From: JAXHUH01 sp034211175
Lineage (GTDB): Bacteria > Actinomycetota > Acidimicrobiia > Acidimicrobiales > CAIXPF01
Length of the DNA: 64,000 bases
Direction: 5' to 3'
Assembly (NCBI GenBank): GCA_034211175.1
Contig: JAXHUH010000073.1
Location: 40,939 to 104,938, forward strand
Part shown: positions 23,629 to 31,931 of the stretch, piece by piece
How the letters are laid out: every line of letters begins with the position of its first letter
Numbering within the stretch: the stretch's first letter is position 1
Notes under the pieces: generated by a model
What the model was told of the DNA's origin: nothing
Database searches by the model: none
The model's input: only the letters and a program-made list of their open reading frames with translations
Position numbers and translations under genes: made by a program

Positions 23629-24213
23629 TCAGGTGCAGGTCGCGGCGACGAGGTCGGGGAACGGGGCGAGGTCGTCGGCGGTGTCCACGTCCCAGCCGAG
23701 CAGGGGTTCGCGCACGACGCGCAGCGCCATCCGCCGACCGAGCGCCTCCCGGGCGTGGTGGCGGAACGAGCCGCCGCCGTAGCCGAACTCGAAGATCGCG
23801 TCGGTGGGCACGCTCAGGACGTTGGTGCCGTCGTCGCGGCGATCGGGCACGAGGGTCACGCCGTCGAAGCGGGCGACCCACTGCAGGTCGACGGCGAGCG
23901 GGAGGTCGGAGTGGGCGACGACGACCCGCCGGTAGCCGGCCGCGGCCAACCCGTCGACCCCGGAGCGCACCGCGCCGTTGAGCCCGTGGCCCGGGCGCCA
24001 CAGGACGGTCGCACCCTGCGCGCCCGCCCACTCGGACACGGTCTCGTCGTCGCACACGACCGCGACCGGCAGCGGCGAGGCGGCCCGCACGACCGTCTCC
24101 GCCATGTGGCGCGCCAGCGTCTCGCGCGTCGGAGGGTCGAGGGTGCCCGACAGCCGGGCCTTGGCGCGGTGGAACGCCTTCACCGGGATGAGCACGGCGA
24201 CGTCACCGCCCAT
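23629..24213 (-). CDS. fbiD: Phosphoenolpyruvate/2-phospho-L-lactate guanylyltransferase
   Basis: A 194-residue CofC/FbiD nucleotidyltransferase of coenzyme F420 biosynthesis; it joins GTP to phosphoenolpyruvate (in actinobacteria) or phospholactate. Family segments are VAVLIPVKAFHRAKARLSG, GLNGAVRSGVDGLAAAGYRR, VVVAHSDLPLAVDLQWVARF and VTLVPDRRDDGTNVLSVP. A TACGAT hexamer (plus coordinates 24221-24226) ends 7 nt before ATG 24213, so I prefer it to the ATG three codons upstream, which overlaps that hexamer. No other F420 gene is in the window. Confidence 0.92.
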   Translation of the reverse strand: MGGDVAVLIPVKAFHRAKARLSGTLDPPTRETLARHMAETVVRAASPLPVAVVCDDETVSEWAGAQGATVLWRPGHGLNGAVRSGVDGLAAAGYRRVVVAHSDLPLAVDLQWVARFDGVTLVPDRRDDGTNVLSVPTDAIFEFGYGGGSFRHHAREALGRRMALRVVREPLLGWDVDTADDLAPFPDLVAATCT

Positions 24214-24310
24214 GGGCGCCATCGTAGTGAGGGCGGCGTCTCGCGTTCACGGGCGCCGCCGCTGGCGACCGGAAGCCCCTCGGAGGGCACGACCGGTACT
24301 GTGTGCGGCC

Positions 24311-25309
24311 ATGAGGATCCGGGTGGCCGTGATCGGCGCAGGCTCGTGGGGAACGACCGTTGCGTCGCTGGCGGCGAAGAACGCGCCGACGACGCTGTGG
24401 GCGCGCCGCAGCGATGTCGCCGAGGAGGTGGCCAAGGAGCACACCAACAACCGCTACCTCCCCGGCTTCACCCTCACCGAGTCCCTCCACGCCACGGACT
24501 CGCTCGACGAGGCGGTCGCCCAGTGCGACGTCGTGGTCATGGGGGTACCCGTCCAGGGGTTCCGCTCCACCCTCGAGGAGGTCGCCGTCCACGTGCGGCC
24601 GTGGGTGCCGGTGATCAGCCTGTCCAAGGGCCTCGAGCGGGGCACGCGGATGCGGATGAGCGAGGTGGTCAACGAGGTGCTCCCCGGCCATCCCGCCGGG
24701 ATCCTCACCGGGCCGAACCTCGCCCGCGAGATCGTCGCCGGCCACGCGGCCGCGGCGGTCGTGGCCATGTCCGAGCCCCACATCGCGGAGTCGCTCCAGC
24801 GGATCTTCGCCAGCGACCTGTTCCGCATCTACACGAACCGCGACGTCGTCGGCTGCGAGGTCGCCGGTGCGCTCAAGAACGTGATCGCCATCGCGTCGGG
24901 CATCGCGGACGGGCTCGGTACCGGTGACAACACCCGCGCCGCGGTCATCACCCGGGGCCTCGCGGAGCTGACCCGCCTCGGCATCGCCATGGGTGGTCGC
25001 CCCGAGACGTTCGCCGGCCTCGCCGGCATGGGCGACCTGGTCGCCACCTGCATCAGCCCGCTGAGCCGCAACCGCACCGTCGGCGAGATGCTCGGCAAGG
25101 GACGCAGCATCGATGAGATCATTGCCGAGATGCACATGGTGGCGGAGGGCGTCGAGACGACGCGGGTCGTGATGGAGCTCGCGGCGGAGCACGGCGTGGA
25201 CATGCCGATCTGCGCGGAGATGGACGCCGTGCTGAACCACGGCCGCTCACCGCAGGAGGCCTACCGGGGCCTGCTGCGCCGCTCGCCGAAGCCGGAGGTC
25301 CGGGAGTGA
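24311..25309 (+). CDS. gpsA: NAD(P)H-dependent glycerol-3-phosphate dehydrogenase
   Basis: A 332-residue enzyme reducing dihydroxyacetone phosphate to sn-glycerol-3-phosphate for phospholipid synthesis. It shows the Rossmann motif VIGAGSWGTTVASLAAKN, TGPNLAREIVAGHAAAAVVA, the catalytic Lys in GALKNVIAIASGIADGLGTG, and GLAGMGDLVATCISPLSRNR. ATG 24311 lies 8 nt after TACTGT (24297-24302). The stop overlaps the start of the next gene by 4 bp. Confidence 0.96.
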   Translation: MRIRVAVIGAGSWGTTVASLAAKNAPTTLWARRSDVAEEVAKEHTNNRYLPGFTLTESLHATDSLDEAVAQCDVVVMGVPVQGFRSTLEEVAVHVRPWVPVISLSKGLERGTRMRMSEVVNEVLPGHPAGILTGPNLAREIVAGHAAAAVVAMSEPHIAESLQRIFASDLFRIYTNRDVVGCEVAGALKNVIAIASGIADGLGTGDNTRAAVITRGLAELTRLGIAMGGRPETFAGLAGMGDLVATCISPLSRNRTVGEMLGKGRSIDEIIAEMHMVAEGVETTRVVMELAAEHGVDMPICAEMDAVLNHGRSPQEAYRGLLRRSPKPEVRE

Positions 25310-27486
25310 CCTCCACGCCGGCGCGGGTGGCGGCGGCCATCGGGCGTCGTCTGCGGCCACCCGGTGCGCGGGACCGGTGGATCGACGCGCTCACCGCGCT
25401 GGGCGCCGACGCGCCCGACGACGTGACCGACATCGACCAGGCGCGGTCGCTGGCGACCGCCGCGGTCCTCGGTTCGGGCCACGACTGGGTGCTGCCGCGC
25501 TGGCTGACCCGGGCCCGCTCCGGGGTCGCCGGTGTCGGTGTCGCCGGCGGGGTCGTCAACCGGACGGGCCGCGACGCCACCCCGATCGGGCTGCTCGACT
25601 CCGGTCACCGCGCCCTGGTCGACCCGGCCGGTCTCGTCGTGACCGAGGGCCGCGGCTCGATCGACTGGTGGGTCGGCGGCGACGACCGCTGGTACGTGCC
25701 GGCGCGCGAAGCCAGCGTCCGTCAGCGCCTGGTCGACGACACGCCCGTCGTCGAGACGTCGCTGCGCGTACCCGGCGGCGACGTCGTGCACCGGGCCGCC
25801 GCGGCGCGCGACCTCGACGGCTGCGAGGTCGTGGTCATCGAGGTCGAGAACCAGTCGTCGGTGCCGGTCGCGCTCGCCCTCGCCGTCCGCCCGTTCGATC
25901 TCGACGGGTTCGTGCCGCTGCAGGAGGTCGAGCTCGACGGCGAGCGGGTGCTGGTCGACGGCCACCTCGGCCTGCTGCTCAGCGCACCGCCCCGGCTCGT
26001 CGCGCTCGGCGACGCCGCCTCGGGCGACGCGTTCGCCGCGGTCGACGGCGGCGCGGCGACCGAACCGCCGGTCGCGGCGCGGCGGTGCGCCGCCGGCGTC
26101 GCCCAGATCACCGTCGTCGTGCCCGTCAGCCACGGCGCGACGGTCCGGGCGGTGGTCCCGCTCGAGCCCGACGAGGCGCCGCCGAACGACGTCTCCCGGT
26201 CCCCGGACCCGGCGCGCGTCGCCCGCGGCTGGGGCCACCAGGTCGGCGCCACGGGGCGCATCGTGTTGCCGGAGGGTCGCCTGACCACCGGCACCGACAT
26301 CACCTGGGCGCGCACCGCCATCGCGTCGATGGACGGCCCGCCCGGTGGTCGGGACCTGGTCATCGGCGCACTCGCCCGCACCGGCCGCCTCGACGTCGCC
26401 GCCGAGCGCTTCGTCACCGCGGTCTCCAGCCCGTCGGAGGAGCGATCGGCCAACCGGCCGTGGTCGGGCCGCGGCGCACGACGCGTGCGGATCGCCCACG
26501 AGCACGACGATCCCGATCACGACATCGACGTGCTCCTGGCGGCGGCCGACCTGTGGCGCCTCACCCGCGACATCGTGCTCGCCCGCTCGGTGGTCGCGGT
26601 CGTCGCCGCATCGGCCGAGCGCCTCGCCAACTCCGACCGGACCGACCTCGCCGCCGCGGTGGCGCTCTCGGGTGCGGCCGAGCTGCTCGACGCCGCCGAC
26701 GAGCCCCGGGCGGCCGCCCAGGCCGCGTCCGTCGGACGCGAGCGGCGACGCATCGCGGCGAGCGGGCTCGCTCGACGCAGCGCGGAGGGAACCCTGGCGC
26801 CCGCCGCGGCCCACGAGCTCCTGCGGGCGCTCGTCGCGGATCCGCTCACGACCCGCCAGGTCGCCGCCGACGCGTTGCGGCGTGCCGCGGCGCCGGTGAT
26901 CGAGCCGCTCCTCGCCGAAGGGCTCTTCGCCCGCCGCCGGGTCCCGCCCGCCGGGATCGACGTCGCCGCCTCGCTCGCGCTCGCCGCGCTCGACCTGCGC
27001 ATCGGCGAGCCGGAACGTGCGGTCGAACGCCTGGAGGCCGTGGCGGGGCTGGCCGGTCCGACGGTCACGTGGGCCTCGGTCGTCGACGACAGCGGTGGCG
27101 GCATCGACGGCTCGCCCGCCGACGACCTGGTCGTCGCCCGGTGGGTCGCCGCGGTGCGCGACCTGCTCGTGCTCGAGACCGGCCCCACGTCGCTGGCGCT
27201 GTGCAGTGCGCTGCCGGTCACGTGGCGGGGCCAGGGCATCGAGGTCCACGACCTGCCGACCGCGGTCGGTGCGTGCTCCTACGCGGTGCGCTGGCACGCG
27301 GAGCGACCGGCGATCCTCTGGGAGATCGAGCCCCACGAGCACCTCGGCGCACCCCTGCTCGTGACCGCACCCGGGCTCGACCCGACGTGGTCGTCCACCG
27401 AGCCCAAGGGCGAGGCGCTGCTCGGCCCGGTCGGCCAGCCGGCGAACAGCGGCTCGTCGAGCGGCGGCCCGACCAGCTTCGGCTGA
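25306..27486 (+). CDS. Large protein of unknown function, possibly glycosidase-like
   Basis: A 726-residue soluble protein coupled to gpsA (GTGA overlap 25306-25309). I do not recognise a named family. The N-terminal third looks beta-rich (VVIEVENQSSVPVALALAVR), the middle is helical with Ala/Arg repeats, and the C-terminus (LALCSALPVTWRGQGIEVHD, CSYAVRWHAERPAILWEIEP) resembles the beta-sandwich that closes several six-hairpin (alpha/alpha)6 glycosidases. No catalytic acids could be assigned. It ends with a Gly/Ser-rich tail (NSGSSSGGPTSFG). Confidence 0.7.
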   Translation: MTSTPARVAAAIGRRLRPPGARDRWIDALTALGADAPDDVTDIDQARSLATAAVLGSGHDWVLPRWLTRARSGVAGVGVAGGVVNRTGRDATPIGLLDSGHRALVDPAGLVVTEGRGSIDWWVGGDDRWYVPAREASVRQRLVDDTPVVETSLRVPGGDVVHRAAAARDLDGCEVVVIEVENQSSVPVALALAVRPFDLDGFVPLQEVELDGERVLVDGHLGLLLSAPPRLVALGDAASGDAFAAVDGGAATEPPVAARRCAAGVAQITVVVPVSHGATVRAVVPLEPDEAPPNDVSRSPDPARVARGWGHQVGATGRIVLPEGRLTTGTDITWARTAIASMDGPPGGRDLVIGALARTGRLDVAAERFVTAVSSPSEERSANRPWSGRGARRVRIAHEHDDPDHDIDVLLAAADLWRLTRDIVLARSVVAVVAASAERLANSDRTDLAAAVALSGAAELLDAADEPRAAAQAASVGRERRRIAASGLARRSAEGTLAPAAAHELLRALVADPLTTRQVAADALRRAAAPVIEPLLAEGLFARRRVPPAGIDVAASLALAALDLRIGEPERAVERLEAVAGLAGPTVTWASVVDDSGGGIDGSPADDLVVARWVAAVRDLLVLETGPTSLALCSALPVTWRGQGIEVHDLPTAVGACSYAVRWHAERPAILWEIEPHEHLGAPLLVTAPGLDPTWSSTEPKGEALLGPVGQPANSGSSSGGPTSFG

Positions 27487-27556
27487 GCCGACGTCGTCGT
27501 CCTCGTCCGAGTTGCGTCGCTCGCGTCCGCGTGGCTCGCGTCGTTACAGTCGCGGT

Positions 27557-27976
27557 GTGCGCATCGCATTCGGGACCGACGAGCGGACGGCGCTCACCGA
27601 CGCCGTCAAGGACGACCTGAGCACCCGCGGCCACGAGGTGGTCGTGTGCGGCGAGGGTGACCCGTGGCCCGATGTCGGGCGGCGGGTCGGCGAGGCGGTC
27701 GCCCGCGGCGACGCGGCGATCGGGGTCGTGTGCTGCTGGACGGGCACCGGGGTGTCCATCGCCGCCAACAAGGTCGCCGGTGTGCGTGCGGCCCTGTGCA
27801 CCGACGCCGAGACGGCACGGGGCGCCCGGCGCTGGAACGACGCCAACGTCCTGGCCATGGGCATCCGCCTCACGTCGCCGGTCGTGGCGGCCGAGATGAT
27901 CGGGGCGTTCCTCGACGCCGGGCCCGACGCCGACGAGCTGGCCAACATCGCCCGGGTCGAGCCCGCCGGGAGCTGA
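27557..27976 (+). CDS. RpiB/LacA/LacB family sugar-phosphate isomerase
   Basis: A 139-residue isomerase-fold protein: MRIAFGTDERTALTDAVKDD, GVVCCWTGTGVSIAANKVAG with the catalytic Cys region, then RAALCTDAETARGARRWNDA and NVLAMGIRLTSPVVAAEM. Family members interconvert ribose-5-phosphate and ribulose-5-phosphate or related sugars. It starts like RpiB but is on the short side and lacks the usual H-x-G opening, so the exact sugar is open. GTG 27557 follows TACAGT (27545-27550) by 6 nt. Confidence 0.85.
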   Translation: MRIAFGTDERTALTDAVKDDLSTRGHEVVVCGEGDPWPDVGRRVGEAVARGDAAIGVVCCWTGTGVSIAANKVAGVRAALCTDAETARGARRWNDANVLAMGIRLTSPVVAAEMIGAFLDAGPDADELANIARVEPAGS

Positions 27977-27980
27977 CGAC

Positions 27981-28000
27981 CGGCCCCGGGTGGGGGGCCG
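27981..28000. terminator. Bidirectional hairpin after the RpiB-like gene
   Basis: CGGCCCC (27981-27987) and GGGGCCG (27994-28000) with a 6-nt loop, between convergent genes ending at 27976 and 28009. Confidence 0.55.
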
Positions 28001-28008
28001 CACGGCGC

Positions 28009-28389
28009 TCAGCGGCCGGCCGGGCCCCGATCGAGCACCGCCGTCGTCAACGCCCACAGCGCCAGCACCGTTGCGGTGCGCTCGACCGACGGGACGTGCC
28101 CGTTGCGGCCGACCGCGAGGATCGAGCCGGCGGAGCCGATCGAGCAGATGCTGCCGACCGAGCCGATCGAGCAGATGCTGCCCGCGGAGCCGATCGACAG
28201 CGCGGAGCCGGCGGAGAACGCCGAGCCGGCCGACGCCGCCGAGACGACGGAGAACGCCGAGAGCACCGAGCCCACGGAGCGGAACGACAGGACCGACTCC
28301 CAGGGCGGCACCCGCACCACCTTCCGGGCGAGTCGGACGGCGTCGCGCGCCGGGCCTCGGTCGGACGATCGACGTGGGATGAGCCGCAT
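28009..28389 (-). CDS. Gly/Ser-repeat protein of unknown function
   Basis: A 126-residue protein whose middle (about 40-95) is a run of S-x-G-S-x-x units, settling into a nine-residue repeat: SIGSAGSIC, SIGSVGSIC, SIGSAGSIL. Before it is a basic N-terminus (R-R-x-A-R-x-x-V-R-L-A-R-K) and after it a hydrophobic helix (TATVLALWALTTAVLD) that could sit in a membrane. Small hydrophobic residues at fixed spacing suggest a stacked beta-roll or a membrane-binding repeat. Support for this strand is a TACGAT hexamer (plus 28399-28404) 9 nt before the ATG, back to back with the rnhB promoter. The complementary plus-strand frame is open too. Confidence 0.55.
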   Translation of the reverse strand: MRLIPRRSSDRGPARDAVRLARKVVRVPPWESVLSFRSVGSVLSAFSVVSAASAGSAFSAGSALSIGSAGSICSIGSVGSICSIGSAGSILAVGRNGHVPSVERTATVLALWALTTAVLDRGPAGR

Positions 28390-28398
28390 GGAGCCGAC

Positions 28399-28414
28399 AT
28401 CGTAGAGCTACGGT
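28399..28414. promoter_or_regulatory. Back-to-back -10 elements of the Gly/Ser-repeat gene and rnhB
   Basis: ATCGTA (28399-28404; TACGAT on the minus strand) and TACGGT (28409-28414) are 4 bp apart. They lie 9 nt and 6 nt upstream of the two divergent start codons. Both genes look leaderless, and the two promoters must compete for polymerase. Confidence 0.55.
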
Positions 28415-28420
28415 TGCGCC

Positions 28421-29122
28421 GTGGCGCCCACCACCGCACCCAAGCTCCGCAAGGCGCTCGTCGGACGCGCCCCGTCGCTGGCGGTCGAACGCGCCCTCTG
28501 GGAGCAGGGCCGTCGCTACGTGGTCGGCGTCGACGAGGTCGGCCGGGGCGCGTGGGCCGGCCCGATCAGCGTCGGCGCCGCGATCGTGCCCCGGGACCGG
28601 CGCATCAACAAGGTGCGCGACTCGAAGATGCTGACCGAGGCCGAGCGGGAGGTCCTGTTCGACCGCGTCGCCGGGTGGTGCGAGGCGTGGGCGGTCGGCC
28701 ATGCGTCGGAGGCCGAGTGCGATCGGCTCGGCATGTCCGCGGCGCAGAAGCTGGCGGCGCGCCGGGCGATCGACGGGCTCGGCGTCGAGCCCGATCACGT
28801 GCTCATCGACGGCTCGTGGGACTTCGTCGGCCGGGGGTCGACACAACGGATCGTGAAGGGCGACGCGACGTGCCTCTCGATCGCCGCGGCCTCGATCCTC
28901 GCCAAGGTGACCCGCGACCGCCTGATGCGGGCGGCGGCGGAGCACTACCCGCCGTGGTGCTTCGACACGAACAAGGGGTACCCGTGCCCCAAGCACCGTG
29001 CCGCCATCGCCGGCTTCGGGCCCTCGGCCATCCACCGGCGCAGCTGGGTGTTCATGGACACCCAGCCATGGACGGGCGTTCGTCGGGTGGTCCCCGGCGG
29101 TCAGACCTCGCTGTTCGACTGA
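28421..29122 (+). CDS. rnhB: Ribonuclease HII
   Basis: A 233-residue RNase HII, which removes ribonucleotides and RNA-DNA hybrids. The catalytic acids are visible in VVGVDEVGRGAWAGPISVGA (D-E) and HVLIDGSWDF; it also has the typical VKGDATCLSIAAASILAKVT and DTNKGYPCPKHRAAIAGFGP. GTG 28421 follows TACGGT by 6 nt. It is followed by a hairpin and the convergent 59-residue gene. Confidence 0.95.
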   Translation: MAPTTAPKLRKALVGRAPSLAVERALWEQGRRYVVGVDEVGRGAWAGPISVGAAIVPRDRRINKVRDSKMLTEAEREVLFDRVAGWCEAWAVGHASEAECDRLGMSAAQKLAARRAIDGLGVEPDHVLIDGSWDFVGRGSTQRIVKGDATCLSIAAASILAKVTRDRLMRAAAEHYPPWCFDTNKGYPCPKHRAAIAGFGPSAIHRRSWVFMDTQPWTGVRRVVPGGQTSLFD

Positions 29123-29125
29123 CGC

Positions 29126-29155
29126 GGCTCGGGGGACGCCACGTCCCGACGAGCC
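29126..29155. terminator. Imperfect hairpin after rnhB
   Basis: GGCTCG (29126-29131) pairs with CGAGCC (29150-29155), with GGGAC/GTCCC inside. It starts 4 nt after the rnhB stop. Confidence 0.5.
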
Positions 29156-29223
29156 CACCCGGGGCCCTGCCGCCGAGGTCGTCGGTCTGATCGGCGCCCG
29201 GCGATCGCGTCGGGCCGGTGTGC

Positions 29224-29403
29224 TCAGTCGAGGGTGAGCACGGCGTCGTGGAGGGCGAACGTGTCGCCCTCGTCGACGATCATCTGGCTCTGGACCCGCT
29301 GGTTCACGACGACCTCGCGGGTGCAGCTCGGGTCGGCGCAGCGGTAGGAGACCGAGTCTCCCGACCGTTCCGTCTCGAGCATCGAGTGGGTGGGCAGGGG
29401 CAA
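29224..29403 (-). CDS. Small protein of unknown function (59 residues)
   Basis: TTG 29403 has a near-perfect ribosome-binding site (GAAGGAGG) 7 nt upstream, which decides this start over longer forms. The product MPLPTHSMLETERSGDSVSY continues to a C-x4-C pair (CADPSC) and EVVVNQRVQSQMIVDEGDTF. It resembles short actinobacterial beta-rich proteins with a single metal-site-like pair of Cys; no function is known to me. It faces rnhB across the 29126-29155 hairpin. Confidence 0.65.
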   Translation of the reverse strand: MPLPTHSMLETERSGDSVSYRCADPSCTREVVVNQRVQSQMIVDEGDTFALHDAVLTLD

Positions 29404-29528
29404 GCGGTTGCCTCCTTCGGCGACGCCCCCAACGTATCGACGATGGGCGCCCGGGGCTGGAGCGGAAACCTCACCGCGGGAGAACGGCCACCTCGCACCC
29501 ACCCGTGCGCACCCGCCGCCGACGCGCC

Positions 29529-29562
29529 GACGGCCCGCCCGGTCGATGCCGGACGGGCCGTC
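29529..29562 (-). terminator. Strong hairpin downstream of the acyl-CoA dehydrogenase gene
   Basis: GACGGCCCG-c-CCGG, loop TCGATG, CCGG-a-CGGGCCGTC: a 13-bp stem with one mismatch, 50 nt past the stop at 29612 on the minus strand. No T-run follows. Confidence 0.6.
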
Positions 29563-29611
29563 GTGGTGCGCGATCGCCGCGCAGACGCGGACTGCGTGGC
29601 GCCGACGTGGC

Positions 29612-30877
29612 TCAGGCCTGGGTGCCGACCTTCAGCTCCTTGAACGGGCTGGTGGTGTCGATGCCGGGCTCCTTGGGCAGGCCCAGCACCCGCTCGCTGA
29701 CGATGTTGCGCAGCACCTGGTCGGACCCGCCGGCGATGGCCATGCCCGGCATGCCGAGCACGTACTGGGCGTAGGAGAACGTGCCCCACTCGCCGGAGTC
29801 GGCCACCAGCTTCGGCCCGAGGACCTGGGAGATGATGGAGATCGTCCGGCGCATGTTCTCGGTGAGCGCCAGCTTCGCCAGCGACATCTCCGGGCCGGGC
29901 AGCTGGCCGGCCTTGATCTTGTCCATCGCCCGCTGGTTGTTCCAGCGCAGCACCTGGGTGTTGGCGTAGAGGTCGGCGAGGCGGTCCCGGACCACCTCGT
30001 CGTCGTCGTAGCCGAAGTGCGAGACCATGGCCAGCAGCCGGGTGAGCCCGCCGCCGGAGCGGCTGCCGGCGCTGCCCGAGCCGATCGACGCCCGCTCGTT
30101 CATCAGCGTGGTCAGCGCGACCCGCCAACCGTCGTTGACGTCGCCCAGGCGGTGGGTGTCGGGCACCCGCACGTCGGTGAAGAACACCTCGTTGAAGTTG
30201 GCGCCGCCGGTCATCTGGCGCAGCGGGCGGACCTCGACGCCGGGCGCGTGCATGTCGACGACGAAGCCGGTCAGGCCCCGGTGCTTGGGCAGGCTCGGGT
30301 CGGTGCGGCAGATGATCTCGCCGACGTCGCTGTACTGGGCCCCCGAGGTCCACACCTTCTGGCCGTTGATGACCCACTCGTCGCCGTCGCGCTCGGCGCG
30401 GGCCTGGAGGCTGGCGAGGTCGGAACCGGCGCCGGGCTCGCTGAAGAGCTGGCAGCCGACCAGGTCGCCCCGGTAGAGCTTGGGCAGCAGCTCGGCGGCG
30501 ACGTCGGGGGTGGCGTGGTCCTTGATGGTCGGCGCGACCATCCCCAGGCCGATGCCGAAGAAGCTCTGGTTGGGGACGTCGTAGCGACCCTCGAGCTCGT
30601 TGTAGGCCCGCTCGTAGCTGTTGGGCAGCTCCCGGCCGCCGTACTTGGCGGGCCCGGAGATGTAGGCGAAGCCGGCGTCGTAGCGCTTCGCCCGCCACGC
30701 CTTCGCCTCCGCGAGGTCCTGCTCCTCCTTCTCGCGGTCCACCTCCTCGAAGAGGGCGGCGTCGTCGGGGCCCTCGCCCCACACGAACGGCTTGTCGTCG
30801 TCGACCTTCAGCGGGGCGTTGGCGTCGAGGAACGCCTTCGCCTCGGCGCGGAAGTCCTCAAGGCTGATCTCCGGCAT
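29612..30877 (-). CDS. Acyl-CoA dehydrogenase family protein
   Basis: A 421-residue FAD-dependent acyl-CoA dehydrogenase. Visible motifs are GCQLFSEPGAGSDLASLQ (FAD/substrate loop), WVINGQKVWTSGAQYSDVG, GLTGFVVDMHAPGVEVRP and, at the end, ERVLGLPKEPGID. It most resembles FadE-type enzymes of actinobacteria that act on steroid side chains or branched/long acyl-CoA, often as heterotetramers; no partner gene is adjacent. The ATG has GAGGAGGGG just upstream. The promoter carries two palindromes (30998-31042), so it is probably repressed by a ligand-responsive factor encoded elsewhere. Confidence 0.92.
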   Translation of the reverse strand: MPEISLEDFRAEAKAFLDANAPLKVDDDKPFVWGEGPDDAALFEEVDREKEEQDLAEAKAWRAKRYDAGFAYISGPAKYGGRELPNSYERAYNELEGRYDVPNQSFFGIGLGMVAPTIKDHATPDVAAELLPKLYRGDLVGCQLFSEPGAGSDLASLQARAERDGDEWVINGQKVWTSGAQYSDVGEIICRTDPSLPKHRGLTGFVVDMHAPGVEVRPLRQMTGGANFNEVFFTDVRVPDTHRLGDVNDGWRVALTTLMNERASIGSGSAGSRSGGGLTRLLAMVSHFGYDDDEVVRDRLADLYANTQVLRWNNQRAMDKIKAGQLPGPEMSLAKLALTENMRRTISIISQVLGPKLVADSGEWGTFSYAQYVLGMPGMAIAGGSDQVLRNIVSERVLGLPKEPGIDTTSPFKELKVGTQA

Positions 30878-30997
30878 GCCCCCTCCTCGGCAACGTCCGT
30901 GCGGAGCGCCCGGTGGCCGCTCTGCCCGACGCGTGCCGCGTCGGTTGCCCGGACCGTCATCTCATGGTGTTCGTGTCGAGGTGCTCGACTCGACCGC

Positions 30998-31042
30998 ACG
31001 CTAGTCGGAGGACCTCCGAGTTTCCGAACGAGCGCCCGTTCG
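30998..31042 (-). promoter_or_regulatory. Acyl-CoA dehydrogenase promoter with two candidate operators
   Basis: On the minus strand TAGCGT (plus 30998-31003) is a likely -10. Next to it are TCGGAGG-A-CCTCCGA (31005-31019, perfect) and CGAACG-AGCGCC-CGTTCG (31025-31042, perfect), which would cover the spacer and -35. Two perfect palindromes at the core promoter suggest repression, perhaps by a TetR-family protein; none is encoded next to it. Confidence 0.55.
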
Positions 31043-31123
31043 AAACGGGTGGGCCCCGCATCGGGGTCCCGTCGCCCGCGTGGTGCCGTACGGCGATCGG
31101 CCGGGTGGGGATAAGGTCGCGCT

Positions 31124-31564
31124 GTGCGACGCGTGGTCTCTCCGGTACTCGTGCTCGTGGCCTGGACCCTCTTCGTGTGGGTCGGCCGGGTCCGCAACAT
31201 CCTGGCCGACGACGCCCTCGAGGGTTGGGGCCGTGTCGGCCGCCTCGCGCTGGCCACCAGCTTCGTCGTGCTCGGCGCAGCCACGCTCGTGGCGCTCCTC
31301 AGCCCCTCCCGGCGTGGTCGGGTGCTCGACGCCCTCGTCATCGCGCTGGCCAGCTGGACCACGCTCGTCTGGGTCGTGCGGGGTGCCGGCATCGTCTACG
31401 CCGACCACGACCTCGGGTTCAAGGTCGTGCACGTGGTGCTCGCCGTGGTGTCGATCGCCGTGAGCGGGTGGGCCGTGCAGTCGCGGCGCCGGTCGACGCC
31501 GGACGGTCCCGTCGGCCACTCGGGTCCCGCGGGCGGCGAGCCCGCGGGCAGCGGCCTGCGCTGA
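31124..31564 (+). CDS. Four-helix membrane protein of unknown function
   Basis: A 146-residue integral membrane protein with hydrophobic segments at about 5-22, 40-62, 70-90 and 97-118, joined by short polar loops (DDALEGWGRVGR, SPSRRGRV) and ending in a Pro/Gly-rich cytosolic tail. No family is recognised. GTG 31124 follows TAAGGT (31112-31117) by 6 nt, the leaderless pattern. Confidence 0.7.
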   Translation: MRRVVSPVLVLVAWTLFVWVGRVRNILADDALEGWGRVGRLALATSFVVLGAATLVALLSPSRRGRVLDALVIALASWTTLVWVVRGAGIVYADHDLGFKVVHVVLAVVSIAVSGWAVQSRRRSTPDGPVGHSGPAGGEPAGSGLR

Positions 31565-31612
31565 ACCGCCCGGGTGGGGCGGCGTGGCGGCTGGGCGCTA
31601 CCATCAGCGCTG

Positions 31613-31924
31613 ATGGGCCAGCCGGTGAGCGTCATGGAGCTGCCGTCCTCGCGGGCGGGCGTGCTGCGGTACGAGATCAATCGAAGCCTCACGGGCATGG
31701 GCCACGAGCGGTACCTGCGCGATGAGCCGGTGATCGGTGATCGCCCGCCGGACGAGCTGGCCCGCCGCCTGTTCGAGCGCGGGGGCATCAAGGCCGTGCA
31801 CGTCTACGGCAGCATGATCACCGTCGAGCTCGACAGCAACGAGACCTCCGGCGTGAAGGAGGTCCTCGAGGGCCTCTTCACCTACTACCGGCCCGGCGTC
31901 GAGGTGCCCGCAGTCGAAGCCTGA
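31613..31924 (+). CDS. Nfu/NifU N-terminal-like scaffold domain protein
   Basis: A 103-residue protein: SRAGVLRYEINRSLTGMGHE, then PPDELARRLFERGGIKAVHV and YGSMITVELDSNETSGVKEV. The pattern (short beta-hairpin, P-x-x-L-A-x-x-L-F-x-x-x-G-(I/V), then a strand) matches the N-terminal domain found before Fe-S scaffold NifU-like proteins, here alone and without the C-terminal C-x-x-C domain. The role may be Fe-S or protein-protein assembly; unproven. ATG 31613 follows TACCAT (31599-31604) by 8 nt. Confidence 0.65.
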   Translation: MGQPVSVMELPSSRAGVLRYEINRSLTGMGHERYLRDEPVIGDRPPDELARRLFERGGIKAVHVYGSMITVELDSNETSGVKEVLEGLFTYYRPGVEVPAVEA

Positions 31925-31931
31925 GGCCGTC

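Noticed and set aside
28076..28405. Plus-strand frame with E-P-A-E-P repeats opposite the Gly/Ser-repeat gene
   Set aside because: It overlaps the divergent promoter and has no start signal; the minus frame has a TACGAT -10 and a hydrophobic helix.
31025..31042. CGAACG-N6-CGTTCG as a second LexA box
   Set aside because: SOS boxes here have GAAC-N4-GTTC; this spacing is different.
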